Source: Bdellovibrionales bacterium (GTDB lineage: Bacteria; Bdellovibrionota; UBA2428). From it: 64,000 nt of DNA. The stretch covers positions 22,188 through 86,187 of the forward strand of contig JAFEAR010000198.1 in assembly GCA_018266335.1 (NCBI GenBank), in the 5' to 3' direction. The notes under the pieces are model-generated. The model saw only the letters and a list, made by a program, of their open reading frames with translations, made no database searches and was not told where the DNA came from. This document shows, piece by piece, positions 1-10,691 of the stretch. Within the stretch, counting starts at the first letter, position 1; the number at the start of each line of letters is the position of its first letter. The position numbers and the translations under genes were made by a program.

Positions 1-2
1 CG

Positions 3-431
3 GCCGGCAACAGCAACAATGGCGGCGGCGGTGGCGCTGCCGGAGCCGTGGCGCCTTCGGGCGGCGGCAACAGCGCGGGCACGGCCGCCGAATGGACTTT
101 CGGCAGTGGCGGTCCTGCCGCCGTGGCGGCCAGCGGCCCGCTTCCCGGAGCTAGCTTCGAGCAAGCTGGCGGCGGCGGTGGCGGGGCTGGATTTGGCGGG
201 GGCGATAGCTCCGGATTCGCCACGGACCCCCTGATGGACATGAATAAATTCTATGGCGACCGCTCGGTTGCTTCAGATGCTCCCGGAGGCCCGCTCGGCG
301 ATGGCGGCATTAACGTGCTCATCAATCGCTCTCGCGGCGTGCTGAGCAACTACGCACCCACCCTAGTGAAATCGCTCGACCTTAAGAAAATCATGGCCAT
401 GAGCCCGTCCAAACCAATTCAGGCCCAGTAG
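3..431 (+). CDS. Glycine-rich protein, C-terminal part (gene begins upstream of window)
   Basis: The reading frame is open from the first bases of the window to a TAG at 429-431, so only the C-terminal 142 residues are visible. The first 60 residues are a low-complexity Gly/Ala/Asn/Ser stretch; the last 60 are more ordinary and end in MSPSKPIQAQ. There is no recognisable domain. Gly-rich segments of this kind are common in surface or exported proteins, but no signal peptide or anchor can be judged because the N-terminus is missing. A barrel-type protein gene follows 40 bp downstream on the same strand, so the two may be co-transcribed. Function unknown. Confidence 0.6.
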   Translation, partial: AGNSNNGGGGGAAGAVAPSGGGNSAGTAAEWTFGSGGPAAVAASGPLPGASFEQAGGGGGGAGFGGGDSSGFATDPLMDMNKFYGDRSVASDAPGGPLGDGGINVLINRSRGVLSNYAPTLVKSLDLKKIMAMSPSKPIQAQ

Positions 432-471
432 CCCCCTTGGATAAAGCCCCGGAGAGTTCTATAGACGAAGG

Positions 472-1443
472 GTGCGCTTTGCTTGGTTCATTTTTTTCGC
501 TACGACCCTCGGACTCGGCAGCCTAGCCAGCGCCCAAACGCGCGAGATTTACGCACCCCAACCCAACCTCCTGCGGAACTCCGGTATTCTGGAACCCAGT
601 CTGGTGCTGGGCCAGACGGGCCTTTCCACCCAGATGCACCTGGCAGGTGCCCGCAATGGTGGCTCCTTCGCGCAAGCAAAAGTGGCCTTTCCCTTTCACC
701 GCTCGGAGGAAGCCCGCCTCTCCGGATGGGCCTTCGGGGTGGCCACGGGCACCGCGCCCTTCTCGCACGAATCCGGATACGTCTTTACGCCCGCTTCGTA
801 CTGGTGGGAACTTGGATTGGGACGCGGCACAACTGGCCCAATTTCGGGTGGAGAATCGGGCATTCGCGGTTACTTCGAAGTGAACCTGCGCGATCAACGC
901 CCCATTCATACCTCGGGACTCGATTCCATCATGGCGCAATTGAACGCTACGAGCCCCGCAGGAGGACCGGCCAATTTTTCGCTCGACCCTCACTTCACGG
1001 CCATCGTGCTGCGCATGGGAGTGGCGAATGATTACGCCGGCAGCGGACTGGTCGCGCAAAAGAGCTCGAACTTTCTGTTTCGCCTGCAGGGCGCCACGTA
1101 CTTCCCTATTAACTTACCGAACGATCGTTCCGTGCAACGCACCTACTTATCCCTCGCCAGCCAAGCCATGCTCCACTGCGGTCTCAGCTGGCTAAGCTGC
1201 GGTGTAGCGCTCAATTTCATTCAATCCAGCAACGCCTTCCCCGACGACAAAGTGAACGAGCCTGCCATTGCTTACGTGGAGCTATACCGCCACTTGGCTT
1301 ACGGCCTAGCGGCGGAAATGAAGTGGAAGGAAGACTACGCCCTACGCGCCCTTATGCAATGGTCGCGCATATCGGCACGCAGATTCCGTGCTGTCACGAG
1401 CCCTGCCCCCTCGATCGACGCGATGTTCTCGATGGCTTTTTGA
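472..1443 (+). CDS. Predicted outer-membrane beta-barrel protein
   Basis: A 323-residue protein starting at GTG 472. Residues 1-21 form a signal peptide (hydrophobic FFATTLGLGSLA, cleavage after ASA). The remainder alternates short polar and aromatic/hydrophobic stretches typical of beta-strands, and the chain ends in Phe (MFSMAF), the usual C-terminal residue for BAM recognition. No catalytic motif is visible and no family was recognised. A GAAGG lies directly before the start and a GGAG lies 17 bp upstream, so initiation is not clear-cut. The 3' end converges on the FHA gene with 12 bp between them. The outer-membrane location is an inference from composition and the two termini. Confidence 0.7.
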   Translation: MRFAWFIFFATTLGLGSLASAQTREIYAPQPNLLRNSGILEPSLVLGQTGLSTQMHLAGARNGGSFAQAKVAFPFHRSEEARLSGWAFGVATGTAPFSHESGYVFTPASYWWELGLGRGTTGPISGGESGIRGYFEVNLRDQRPIHTSGLDSIMAQLNATSPAGGPANFSLDPHFTAIVLRMGVANDYAGSGLVAQKSSNFLFRLQGATYFPINLPNDRSVQRTYLSLASQAMLHCGLSWLSCGVALNFIQSSNAFPDDKVNEPAIAYVELYRHLAYGLAAEMKWKEDYALRALMQWSRISARRFRAVTSPAPSIDAMFSMAF

Positions 1444-1455
1444 TTTTACAAAAAT

Positions 1456-2961
1456 TTAAATTCCAGACTCCAGGGGGCCCGGTAAGCGCACCCGCAAATC
1501 GGCCGGCAAAGCCAATTCGCGCTGGCGGGCTTCGAGTCTCTCCTCGATACGGTTGCGCAGTTGCTTGAGCGTATCAACCGTCTTTTCCGTGGACGTATTC
1601 GCTTCCGAAAGCAGCTTAAGAATATCTTCCTTTTCTGCTCCCAGCCCGACGAGTTCTAGCGACTCTAGAAAAAAAGGAATCATAGGCGCCGAGGCGCCTT
1701 CCGAGGCGAGCACCCGCGTGATGCCATCGAGGCTGAGAAGAATCGAAACGCGGGCCGAGGTGTCGTCGAGCAAGGCCGGAACGGCTTCTTCGCGCGCCTC
1801 TACGGACACGGCGAAGAGCAGCACCAAACAAACTTTCTTATTTTCCCAAGAAGCCTCGCCTTGGCCCGAGCATTCCTTCAATACTCGGGCGCGCTGAAAC
1901 TCGATGAGGGACTTATAAATCAAACTGGAGCCCGGGAAATCGGTGCGCGCAGTCTTTAAATCCTGAATGTGATTTTGCAAATCTTCCAAACTCATTTGGG
2001 GCGTGGGATCACCGCGAGTGGCGCGGTCCAGTGCGGCCGCACGCGGCAAGGCGTTTGCCGGCAAACCGTAACGCATGGCCCACAACCCCGGCCAAAAAAG
2101 CGCCAGAGCCCAAACGAGCGCCGCGCACAAAATGTAAACGCGCACCGTCGCCGCGCCCGATCGCGGGACCCATCGCAGGAGAACCGGCGCATGGAGTTTC
2201 CCATTGCGAGCCCGCACCCAAATGAACGACTGCAAAACTATCCACAATACAAAGGCCCCAACCCAAAAGTTGGGGTGCAAACGCAGCGCGCGATTCCAAA
2301 TCGCCAACATGTCCCAGGCCCCACCCGCCGCCAGAATGGCCGGTGCAGAAACTAAGAAACCACGCAGAATAAAAATTCGGCTTAGGATCAGAACAAAGGC
2401 CACCAGCACCGCACTGAGCAACGTGTAGCGAGCAGCGAGCGCCCGCATTTCGGGAGCCATCGCGCGACGCCTAGGCGCCGGAGCCGCCACGGCAGGAGCC
2501 GGAACCACGGAACTGGAACGGGGGAATGTCGGCACGTCGACTTCGAGTTTTGCTGCCTTCGGTGCCGATTCTCCGAGCATCGTCTTAATACGCGTGCTCG
2601 CCAAAACCTCGGTGGGTTCGGGAGCATCCTCGGCACCCGCTAGCGACCACGAGAGCACAACCTTGGATTTAGAAATTCTTAATTCCAGGGGGGCATAAAC
2701 GGGCGGAAAAGATGATTCCTTGAAGGGACTGTCCTGGGGCAGGCGGAAAGTGCCAAATTTGGAATCGAGATCGCGCACGAGCAGTTCCTTGCCATCCCAA
2801 GTGATGCGCAAATGCTCCTGCGAGACTGAAGGACGCGCCAGCACAACGTCCGCATCCGGACGACGGCCAATCAGAACGCTCTTCCCGGGCCGAAGCTCCA
2901 AAAGCGTTTCGCCAACCTCCGACGAAACCTTGAGCTTAAGAATATTAGCGTCGCTCTCCAC
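1456..2961 (-). CDS. FHA-domain integral membrane protein
   Basis: A 501-residue protein. Residues about 10-110 are a forkhead-associated (phosphothreonine-binding) domain: GRR at 32-34, the SVSQEH segment with Ser47 and His50, and DLDSKFGTF at 64-72 are the conserved FHA positions. A Pro/Ala-rich linker follows, then three hydrophobic helices between roughly residues 175 and 300, then a charged helical C-terminal domain of about 200 residues ending in a Leu/Arg-rich helix. The FHA domain should face the cytoplasm and read Ser/Thr phosphorylation, so a Hanks-type kinase elsewhere in the genome is expected. It lies downstream of fusA but is separated from it by a strong terminator, so it needs its own promoter in the 84-bp gap. 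Confidence 0.8.
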   Translation of the reverse strand: MESDANILKLKVSSEVGETLLELRPGKSVLIGRRPDADVVLARPSVSQEHLRITWDGKELLVRDLDSKFGTFRLPQDSPFKESSFPPVYAPLELRISKSKVVLSWSLAGAEDAPEPTEVLASTRIKTMLGESAPKAAKLEVDVPTFPRSSSVVPAPAVAAPAPRRRAMAPEMRALAARYTLLSAVLVAFVLILSRIFILRGFLVSAPAILAAGGAWDMLAIWNRALRLHPNFWVGAFVLWIVLQSFIWVRARNGKLHAPVLLRWVPRSGAATVRVYILCAALVWALALFWPGLWAMRYGLPANALPRAAALDRATRGDPTPQMSLEDLQNHIQDLKTARTDFPGSSLIYKSLIEFQRARVLKECSGQGEASWENKKVCLVLLFAVSVEAREEAVPALLDDTSARVSILLSLDGITRVLASEGASAPMIPFFLESLELVGLGAEKEDILKLLSEANTSTEKTVDTLKQLRNRIEERLEARQRELALPADLRVRLPGPLESGI

Positions 2962-2984
2962 GCCCCCAGTTTACCGCAAAAATG

Positions 2985-3021
2985 AAAAACGCGTGGCTGC
3001 CGAAGCAACCACGCGTTTTTT
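2985..3021 (-). terminator. Rho-independent terminator of fusA
   Basis: Read on the minus strand just after the fusA stop codon, a 10-bp stem (right arm 3005-3014, left arm 2991-3000, one G-U pair) is capped by a UUCG tetraloop and is flanked by A and T runs (TTTTT after the stem at 2985-2989). On the plus strand the G-U pair becomes a C/A mismatch and the loop loses its stability, so the minus direction is the intended one. Confidence 0.85.
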
Positions 3022-3045
3022 GTTAACGAATAACGAGGACTGGGC

Positions 3046-5160
<2,115 letters not shown>

Positions 5161-5205
5161 TGCAATCCTCGGGTTAATAGTTAGCGGAAGTGACCGCCTT
5201 CATTA

Positions 5206-6213
5206 CTAGATTTTCACGCCGATGCCTAGACCTTCTCCCGTGGGGAAAATGATCGAGGCAAAGTCCGGATGAGCGGCCAATTCGGACCACGCCTCGCTCA
5301 TGCCGCGAAAGGCGTTTTTATCGAAGCTAAAGAGCGTTTGTTCTTCGGGATAGGGCACGGCGGAGGGGTCGCGGCCGTAATAATACATGCCGCCCCAAAT
5401 GTAGGAGTTGTCCGTGAGCACGAGGCCTCCCTTGCGCAAACGCGGCAGGGCCCAGCGCACGTAGTGCCCGTAATTGGATTTGTCGGCATCAATGAAGACA
5501 AAGTCTAAGTCTTTTAAATCATTCATAGTTTCTAGCACGTCGCGCCCGGCACCGACCTTCACCTCGACCTTCGCGCTCAAACCTGCCTCGGCCAGGTTCT
5601 TACGTGCTAGTTCGGCGCGTTTGGGGTCTTTTTCGATGGTGATGAGCTGGCCGTCCGCCGGCAATGCCTTCGCTAACCAGGTGCTGCTGTAGGCGCCCAA
5701 AGTGCCCACTTCCACGCCCCGCTTGGAGCCGTTGGCCCGAAGCAGGATTTCCAGAATGCGGCCTTCAAAGGCTCCAATGTTGATGGGCGGCAGGCCCTGA
5801 GCCGTGTGCCGCTCCCGAATGCTTCGCTGCACGGGGCTCTCCTGGGCAAAGATTTCTTCGACCTGCAGATCCAGGGCCACGGACCTAAAATCGGTGCGGT
5901 GCCCGGGGACTTCCTCGGCCAGGACTTCCCAGAATTGCAGGGAGGTGGGCTTCACCAGGGCCGTGGGCGACAAGCCTGCATCTGCGTACAACCGAGCATC
6001 CGGGGAGGTCATCCAGCTTTCGAGCGCGTCGGCGTCGACCCACTCCAGCAGCGTTTGGTATTCCGTGGCATCGGGACTCAGCACGGTGCGCGTAAGGCGG
6101 TAGCGAATAAATCCCCGGTGTGCATCGAGCTGCGCGCGACGCGACTGCATTTTCTTTTCGAAGGCTGGAGCGTCGGAGTTTTGCACGTAGAAGCGGTGAG
6201 TAAGGATCAACAT
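5206..6213 (-). CDS. Fusion of ABM-type monooxygenase fold and class I O-methyltransferase
   Basis: A 335-residue protein with two parts. Residues 1-100 resemble an antibiotic-biosynthesis-monooxygenase (ferredoxin-like) domain: an ILTHRFYV first strand, then FIRYRL and YQTLLEWVD strands typical of the family. Residues about 115-335 are a caffeoyl-CoA/catechol O-methyltransferase-like SAM enzyme, with motif I VEVGTLGAYSS, ITIEKD, FVFIDADKSNY (metal-binding Asp region) and GGLVLTDN. The second half should transfer a methyl group to a hydroxylated aromatic or similar small molecule using Mg2+; the substrate cannot be told. The first half may bind or oxidise the same substrate, or only mediate dimer formation. 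It lies 45 bp upstream of fusA. Confidence 0.8.
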   Translation of the reverse strand: MLILTHRFYVQNSDAPAFEKKMQSRRAQLDAHRGFIRYRLTRTVLSPDATEYQTLLEWVDADALESWMTSPDARLYADAGLSPTALVKPTSLQFWEVLAEEVPGHRTDFRSVALDLQVEEIFAQESPVQRSIRERHTAQGLPPINIGAFEGRILEILLRANGSKRGVEVGTLGAYSSTWLAKALPADGQLITIEKDPKRAELARKNLAEAGLSAKVEVKVGAGRDVLETMNDLKDLDFVFIDADKSNYGHYVRWALPRLRKGGLVLTDNSYIWGGMYYYGRDPSAVPYPEEQTLFSFDKNAFRGMSEAWSELAAHPDFASIIFPTGEGLGIGVKI

Positions 6214-6263
6214 AGCCCGTGCTTATAGTGCAAAATATCGGCGGAGACTGCTAGAAGTAAGAC

Positions 6264-7244
6264 ATGAGCCAGAATCGTTCCATCGTTATCACCGGAGCTG
6301 CGGGATTCATTGGCTCGTACCTAGCCCGCGAGCTTTTACGACGCGGCGAAAGCGTAACGGCGGCCGTGGACACCCCCGAATTTTACGCCACTCGTAAATG
6401 CGCCGCGCCCCTGAGGGCCGCGAATATTCCCGTGCTGAGTCCGAAGGATTTTTTACGGGATCTGGCAAATGGGCGGCTGAGTCCCAGCGTGGTGTTTCAC
6501 ATGGGCGCCTGCTCGAACACCGACGAAACGCGCCAAGATTATCTGGACGAAGTGAACACGGACTACACGCGTAAGCTGTGGACGCTGTGCACCCAGCGTA
6601 AAATTCCCCTCTTCTACGCAAGCTCGGCGGCCACCTACGGCGGCGGCGAAGAAGGGTTTTCGGACGATCCCGTTTTGATTCCATCCCTGCGGCCCCTGAA
6701 TTTGTACGGCTGGAGCAAACAAAAGTTCGACGTATGGGCTCAGCACGAAGCCATTCGCGGCGCGACGCCTCCCGTATGGGCAGGATTTAAATTTTTCAAC
6801 GTCTATGGACCCGGAGAAGACCACAAGGGCGGCCAAGCCAGTGTGGTTTTTCATGCGCGCCAACAATTTTTAAGCCAGGGATTCGTTAAACTCTTCCGCT
6901 CGCACCGCGAGGGCATTAAGGACGGCGAGCAGCGCCGCGATTTTGTGTGGGTGGGCGACGTGGTCGACGCCATGATTGAGTTCTCCCGCGGCCAACTTAA
7001 ATCGGGCATCTACAACTTAGGTTCGGGCACCGCGCGCACCTTTTTGGATTTGGTTCGCGGCACGGCCGCAGCCCTGCAGCGCGAATGTAAGGTGGAGTTC
7101 ATCGACACTCCGGAACGCTTGCGCGAGCACTACCAATACTTCACCCAGGCCGAACTAAAAAATTTGCTCGCGGCCGGCTACTCCCGCGAGATGACCCCGC
7201 TCGAAATTGGCATTCGTCAGTACTTTCAGGAGGAACCCGTATGA
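6264..7244 (+). CDS. hldD: ADP-L-glycero-D-manno-heptose-6-epimerase
   Basis: A 326-residue extended short-chain dehydrogenase that interconverts the C6 epimers of ADP-heptose, the last step before heptose enters the LPS inner core. Visible signatures are the NADP-binding GAAGFIG (11-17), HMGACSNTDET (79-89), the YASSAATYG strand and the catalytic YGWSK (Tyr138, Lys142), and FKFFNVYGPGE followed by HKG and ASVVFH, which are specific to this epimerase. Length matches the family. Its presence implies a heptose-containing LPS core. The stop codon overlaps the next gene's start by 4 bp (ATGA), so the two are translationally coupled. Confidence 0.95.
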   Translation: MSQNRSIVITGAAGFIGSYLARELLRRGESVTAAVDTPEFYATRKCAAPLRAANIPVLSPKDFLRDLANGRLSPSVVFHMGACSNTDETRQDYLDEVNTDYTRKLWTLCTQRKIPLFYASSAATYGGGEEGFSDDPVLIPSLRPLNLYGWSKQKFDVWAQHEAIRGATPPVWAGFKFFNVYGPGEDHKGGQASVVFHARQQFLSQGFVKLFRSHREGIKDGEQRRDFVWVGDVVDAMIEFSRGQLKSGIYNLGSGTARTFLDLVRGTAAALQRECKVEFIDTPERLREHYQYFTQAELKNLLAAGYSREMTPLEIGIRQYFQEEPV

Positions 7245-8017
7245 GCAGAATGAAAATCCTAATCACCGGCGCCTCGAGCGGGATTGGTCAGGCCACGGCC
7301 CTGTGCCTGGCCCAGAAGGGTCACCAAGTTTTGCTGGCCGCACGCCGCGTGGACAAACTCAAACAACTGGCCGCTGAATCGCCCGCCGTGGTGGGCGAGT
7401 TTATTGTGGGTGAACTCGATGTGCGAGATGCCGGCTCGATTCAGCGTTTTATGACGACGCATGCCGACTGGCTGCGTGACGTGGACGTGCTCATCAACAA
7501 CGCGGGCCTCGCGATTGGTCGCGAACCTTTGGACCAGGCCGATCCACAAAGCATTCGGGATGTGATCGACACGAACGTGTCGGGCCTGCTGCAAATGACT
7601 CGGGCTATTTTGCCCTTCATGGTTAAGCGCCAACGCGGCCACATTGTGAACATGGGTTCCGTGGCGGCGGACACCGCCTACGCGGGCGGCACCGTTTACT
7701 GCGCCTCCAAGGCCGCCGTGCACATGACCACCGAAGCCCTGCGCCAAGACTTGGCCGGCACGGGCGTGCGCGTTTCGACCATCTCACCGGGGCGCGTGGC
7801 CGAAACGGAGTTTTCGGTAGTGCGCTTTGGCGGCGACACCGCGAAGGCCCAAAAAATTTACGAGGGCTACCGCACGATGTCCGCCAAGGACGTGGCCGAA
7901 ACGATTGCCTGGGTGATTGAACGTCCCGCGCACGTGAACATTCAAGAAATTGTGCTGCTCCCTACCGATCAGCCCAATGCCACCACGGTCGTAGCCCTGG
8001 GTACTCCGCGCAGCTAA
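7241..8017 (+). CDS. Short-chain dehydrogenase/reductase (YdfG-like)
   Basis: A 258-residue classical SDR. It has the cofactor motif TGASSGIG near the N-terminus, NNAG in the middle, the catalytic Ser in NMGSVA and YCASK as the Tyr-Lys pair, then SPGRVAETEF. The closest well-known group by pattern is the YdfG/serine-3-dehydrogenase type, NADP-dependent oxidation of small hydroxy acids, but the substrate is inferred only from general resemblance. The start overlaps hldD by 4 bp, so the two genes form an operon although no metabolic link is obvious. The 3' end overlaps the convergent methyltransferase gene by 4 bp. Confidence 0.85.
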   Translation: MSRMKILITGASSGIGQATALCLAQKGHQVLLAARRVDKLKQLAAESPAVVGEFIVGELDVRDAGSIQRFMTTHADWLRDVDVLINNAGLAIGREPLDQADPQSIRDVIDTNVSGLLQMTRAILPFMVKRQRGHIVNMGSVAADTAYAGGTVYCASKAAVHMTTEALRQDLAGTGVRVSTISPGRVAETEFSVVRFGGDTAKAQKIYEGYRTMSAKDVAETIAWVIERPAHVNIQEIVLLPTDQPNATTVVALGTPRS

Positions 8018-9063
8018 GCGGGTTTGCGCAGAACGAGGATTTTGGAGAAGAAGGCGATGTCGGTGGCGGCGACGGAAAAGCCCACCGACTCGAAGAGGGC
8101 GCGTAAGTCCTGCTTGATGAAGTCCGCGTAGTACGGCTCGTGGTAGTTCTTGGGAAAATATTCGAGCGAGGCATCGAAGCTGGGTTTATCGCCACTCTGC
8201 AGGGAATCCGAAAAGACTAGCAGGCCACCGGGCTTCAGCACCCGGAACATTTCGCGGGCCACGATTTCGCGCACTCGGCGCGGCAGCTCGTGAAACAAGA
8301 AAATATTCGTGACCACGTCGAAGCTGGCATCGCGGAAGGGGATGGCTTCGGCGTTGGCCTCGACAAAATCTGCACGCGATTCTTCGCGCAGATTCTCGCG
8401 CGCCTGCTTAAGGTACCAGGGGCTGAGGTCGAGACCCGTCACGTGGAGCTCGGGTTCGTTTAATTTTACGAAGGACAAAAAGCTGCCCGTACCACAGGCC
8501 ACATCAAGCAACGAGAGCTCGCGCACGGGCTGCGCGGAAGCGCGCAAAAACTCGCGCACCGGCAAGTAAACCTGCCGACGCATGGCCGCGGCGCCCCCGG
8601 CAAAAACCATTTCCACTTGGTGATCGTACAGGCGCGCGGAACGCTCACTCAAATAGCCATCCGTTTGGAAATGAAAGGTTTGGGCGTAATACTTGGGATA
8701 GGCCTCGGCCGGAACTTCGTCCGAGAAGTCGCGCACATTCTTTTCCGCCTGACGCCGCCGCACGCGCCGCAAATCGCGGAACACATCCAAGGTGTTCATG
8801 GCAAAGTTCAGCGGATGACGAATTTGCGGACGAGGCACCCGGTAGAGACCCGCCTGAATATTTTGCCAGTCCCGTTCAAAGAGCAGCTTTAAATCAGCCA
8901 GCACCGCGCGGGGCGAAGCGAGCTGTTTTTTTTCTTCGCCCGAGGGCTCGCGCCCCAGGGCGAGGTTTCCGAGAATTGTTTGCCCCAGATAATTCGAAAC
9001 GCGTACGGTCTGCTCGAGGGTGTACTCGAGTCCGTTGAGCCAACGACGCGTGCGATCGGCCAT
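8014..9063 (-). CDS. Class I SAM-dependent methyltransferase
   Basis: A 349-residue protein. The first 170 residues are a helical extension without a recognised family; residues about 180-345 form a UbiE-like Rossmann methyltransferase with motif I LDVACGTGSF (186-195), the acidic strand end GLDLS, ANAEAIPFRDASFDVV and RVLKPGGLLVFSDS. It should methylate a small molecule, lipid or quinone-like acceptor in the cytoplasm; the acceptor cannot be inferred. It starts 4 bp after grxD ends and is probably the third gene of a bolA-grxD-methyltransferase operon, though a functional link to iron-sulfur handling is only guilt by association. Confidence 0.85.
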   Translation of the reverse strand: MADRTRRWLNGLEYTLEQTVRVSNYLGQTILGNLALGREPSGEEKKQLASPRAVLADLKLLFERDWQNIQAGLYRVPRPQIRHPLNFAMNTLDVFRDLRRVRRRQAEKNVRDFSDEVPAEAYPKYYAQTFHFQTDGYLSERSARLYDHQVEMVFAGGAAAMRRQVYLPVREFLRASAQPVRELSLLDVACGTGSFLSFVKLNEPELHVTGLDLSPWYLKQARENLREESRADFVEANAEAIPFRDASFDVVTNIFLFHELPRRVREIVAREMFRVLKPGGLLVFSDSLQSGDKPSFDASLEYFPKNYHEPYYADFIKQDLRALFESVGFSVAATDIAFFSKILVLRKPA

Positions 9064-9067
9064 AAAC

Positions 9068-9400
9068 TCAGCTGAGGGCCCCTAATTTTTCGTTCATCAT
9101 TTTTTCGAGCTCGCCCGTTTGGGCCATTTCGGAAGTGATGTCGCAACCACCGATGAATTCACCCTTGATGTAAATTTGGGGAATCGTGGGCCAATTGGAA
9201 TAGCTCTTAATGGCGTTGCGCACGGCTTCGTCTTCGAGCACGTTCACCGCCGCGAAGGGGCGTTTGAAGTGGTTAAAAATTTGCACCACACGGCCCGAAA
9301 ATCCGCACATCGGAAAATCGGCAGTGCCCTTCATGAAAACGACGATGTCGTTCTTTTTGATTTGGTCATCGATAAAGGCCAAGGCTTCTTCGTGCGTCAT
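9068..9400 (-). CDS. grxD: Monothiol glutaredoxin (Grx4 type)
   Basis: A 110-residue monothiol glutaredoxin with the CGFS active site (Cys32-Ser35), the WPTIPQIYIKGEFIGGCD segment that binds glutathione, and the usual length. Proteins of this class bind a shared [2Fe-2S] cluster with glutathione and pass it to acceptors, often through BolA partners. I place the start at ATG 9400, which overlaps the bolA stop codon by 4 bp (ATGA); the longer open frame begins 21 codons upstream inside bolA and lacks homology there. Coupling to bolA supports a functional Grx-BolA pair. Confidence 0.95.
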   Translation of the reverse strand: MTHEEALAFIDDQIKKNDIVVFMKGTADFPMCGFSGRVVQIFNHFKRPFAAVNVLEDEAVRNAIKSYSNWPTIPQIYIKGEFIGGCDITSEMAQTGELEKMMNEKLGALS

Positions 9401-9639
9401 ACTTTTTCCCACTCCTCCGGGGTATAGGTCTTCATGGTAAGGGCGTGCAAGGCGCCTTTCCATTCCTCTGAAAAGGCCTCAAGAACGAGGCGTTGGCGCG
9501 CCACGCGGGACTGCCCCGCAAAGGCGCCGCTGACTACGACCACTTCAAAATGGTTGCCGTCGCCCGTAAGGTCGCTCGCAAATACTTCGCAGCCCTGAAT
9601 ACGAGACTGAAGAATGGTTACCAATTCCGCTATGGTCAT
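9397..9639 (-). CDS. bolA: BolA family protein
   Basis: An 80-residue protein of the BolA/IbaG family: the alpha-beta fold is recognisable from FEVVVVSGAFAGQSRVARQR followed by VLEAF and ALTMKTYTPEEW. BolA proteins form [2Fe-2S]-bridged heterodimers with CGFS glutaredoxins and act in iron-sulfur delivery or sensing. The next gene encodes exactly such a glutaredoxin with overlapping stop and start codons, which makes the pairing convincing. It is short for stress-morphogene BolA and closer to IbaG in size. Confidence 0.9.
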   Translation of the reverse strand: MTIAELVTILQSRIQGCEVFASDLTGDGNHFEVVVVSGAFAGQSRVARQRLVLEAFSEEWKGALHALTMKTYTPEEWEKV

Positions 9640-9699
9640 GTGCGTCCAAACTAAAGCGATGAAGCAGCCGACCGCAAGAAAATTCCCCGGGAAAGTATT

Positions 9700-10413
9700 A
9701 TGTTAGAGGACATGAAAACAATTTTGCCGCCGACCCTCGCCCTCTTCTGCGCTTTCTCTGCCCGGGCCGACGAGCCTCGCGCGGTGCACGTCAGCGGCAC
9801 TTGCTCGCGGCAGGCCATTCCCGACCGTGGGGCCCTGACGCTCACGAGTGAGGCCACCGCACCGGATCTGCAGAGTGCTGCCAAACTAGCCACTCAATCC
9901 TACGAAAAATTGCGCACCGACATCAAAAAGCTGCAACTTGCCGACGTCGTCCTGGAAACCTCGGAGTATCGGCTAGAAGAAGCGCGCGAGTGGGTGAAGG
10001 ACCACAACGTATCCAAAGGATTTCGGGCGCGCATGGGGTTGCGCGTGACGAGCTCGGCCATTGAGCGCCTGGGTGAAGTGATGGCCCTGGCAGCGACGCA
10101 CAAAATTCGGGACGTCGGCTCGCTCGAAACTTTTTTGTCGCAGAACAAACTCAAAGAGGAGCAGCTTGCGTGCTTAGAAGAAGCTGCGCGCGATGCCCGT
10201 ACCCGGGCAGAAAAACTGGCTAGCTCTTTGGGCGCTCGCGTGGGGGAAGTGCTGAGTTTGCGTGAGTCGTGGAATCATAGTCCGAGTCAACCGATGCCCA
10301 TGGGCGCCCGCGGCGGCATGGCGCTCATGAAAGCCGCCGACAGCGCACCGTCCGTAGATGCCGGCACCCAAACTCTGAACGTGAACGTCGAAGCCAGCTT
10401 CGCTCTGAAATAG
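9700..10413 (+). CDS. Exported SIMPL (DUF541) domain protein
   Basis: A 237-residue protein of the SIMPL/DUF541 family, whose best known bacterial member is YggE. Characteristic features are VHVSGTCSRQAIPDRGALTL at the start of the mature protein, a long central helix pair, RTRAEKLASSLGARVGEVLSL, and a C-terminal strand VNVEASFALK. A signal peptide (TILPPTLALFCAFSARA) points to the periplasm. The family is linked to oxidative-stress tolerance, but its biochemistry is unknown. Two in-frame starts exist: ATG 9700 (GGGAAAG 5 bp upstream) and ATG 9712, which gives the cleaner signal peptide but has AGAGGA only 1 bp away. No partner gene is evident. Confidence 0.85.
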   Translation: MLEDMKTILPPTLALFCAFSARADEPRAVHVSGTCSRQAIPDRGALTLTSEATAPDLQSAAKLATQSYEKLRTDIKKLQLADVVLETSEYRLEEAREWVKDHNVSKGFRARMGLRVTSSAIERLGEVMALAATHKIRDVGSLETFLSQNKLKEEQLACLEEAARDARTRAEKLASSLGARVGEVLSLRESWNHSPSQPMPMGARGGMALMKAADSAPSVDAGTQTLNVNVEASFALK

Positions 10414-10492
10414 TCGCTGGCATGAGTTTCGCTAGGGCCAAGATGCCCCGAGGCTCGGCACTCAAGGAAGAGTACGAAGAAAGGAGGCTCTT

Positions 10493-10654
10493 ATGAGTTT
10501 TCTGGAGATCGTACTAATGTTGATAAAGGGGGCGGCCCTAGCCTTAGAACTAGGCCGCCTCATAAAAACTTACTGGCTAACCACCAGTGAGAATCATCGA
10601 CAGAAACTGAGAAAACCTAAGCAAAAAAGCGAACGGCCAGCTAAGGCCGCGTAA
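10493..10654 (+). CDS. Small amphipathic protein, 53 residues
   Basis: An ATG at 10493 sits 6 bp after a perfect AAGGAGG (10481-10487) and opens a 53-codon frame ending at TAA 10652-10654. The product begins MSFLEIVLMLIKGAALALEL, a hydrophobic helix, and ends in a Lys/Arg-rich tail with Ala-Lys-Ala-Ala. It could be a single-helix membrane or membrane-surface protein. An imperfect inverted repeat inside the frame (about 10528-10556) could also form an RNA hairpin. The ideal ribosome-binding site is the main argument that this is a real gene; no homologue was recognised. Confidence 0.6.
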   Translation: MSFLEIVLMLIKGAALALELGRLIKTYWLTTSENHRQKLRKPKQKSERPAKAA

Positions 10655-10691
10655 ATAATTCGTTTTTCTTATGATGGGATTCGAGCTTCGG

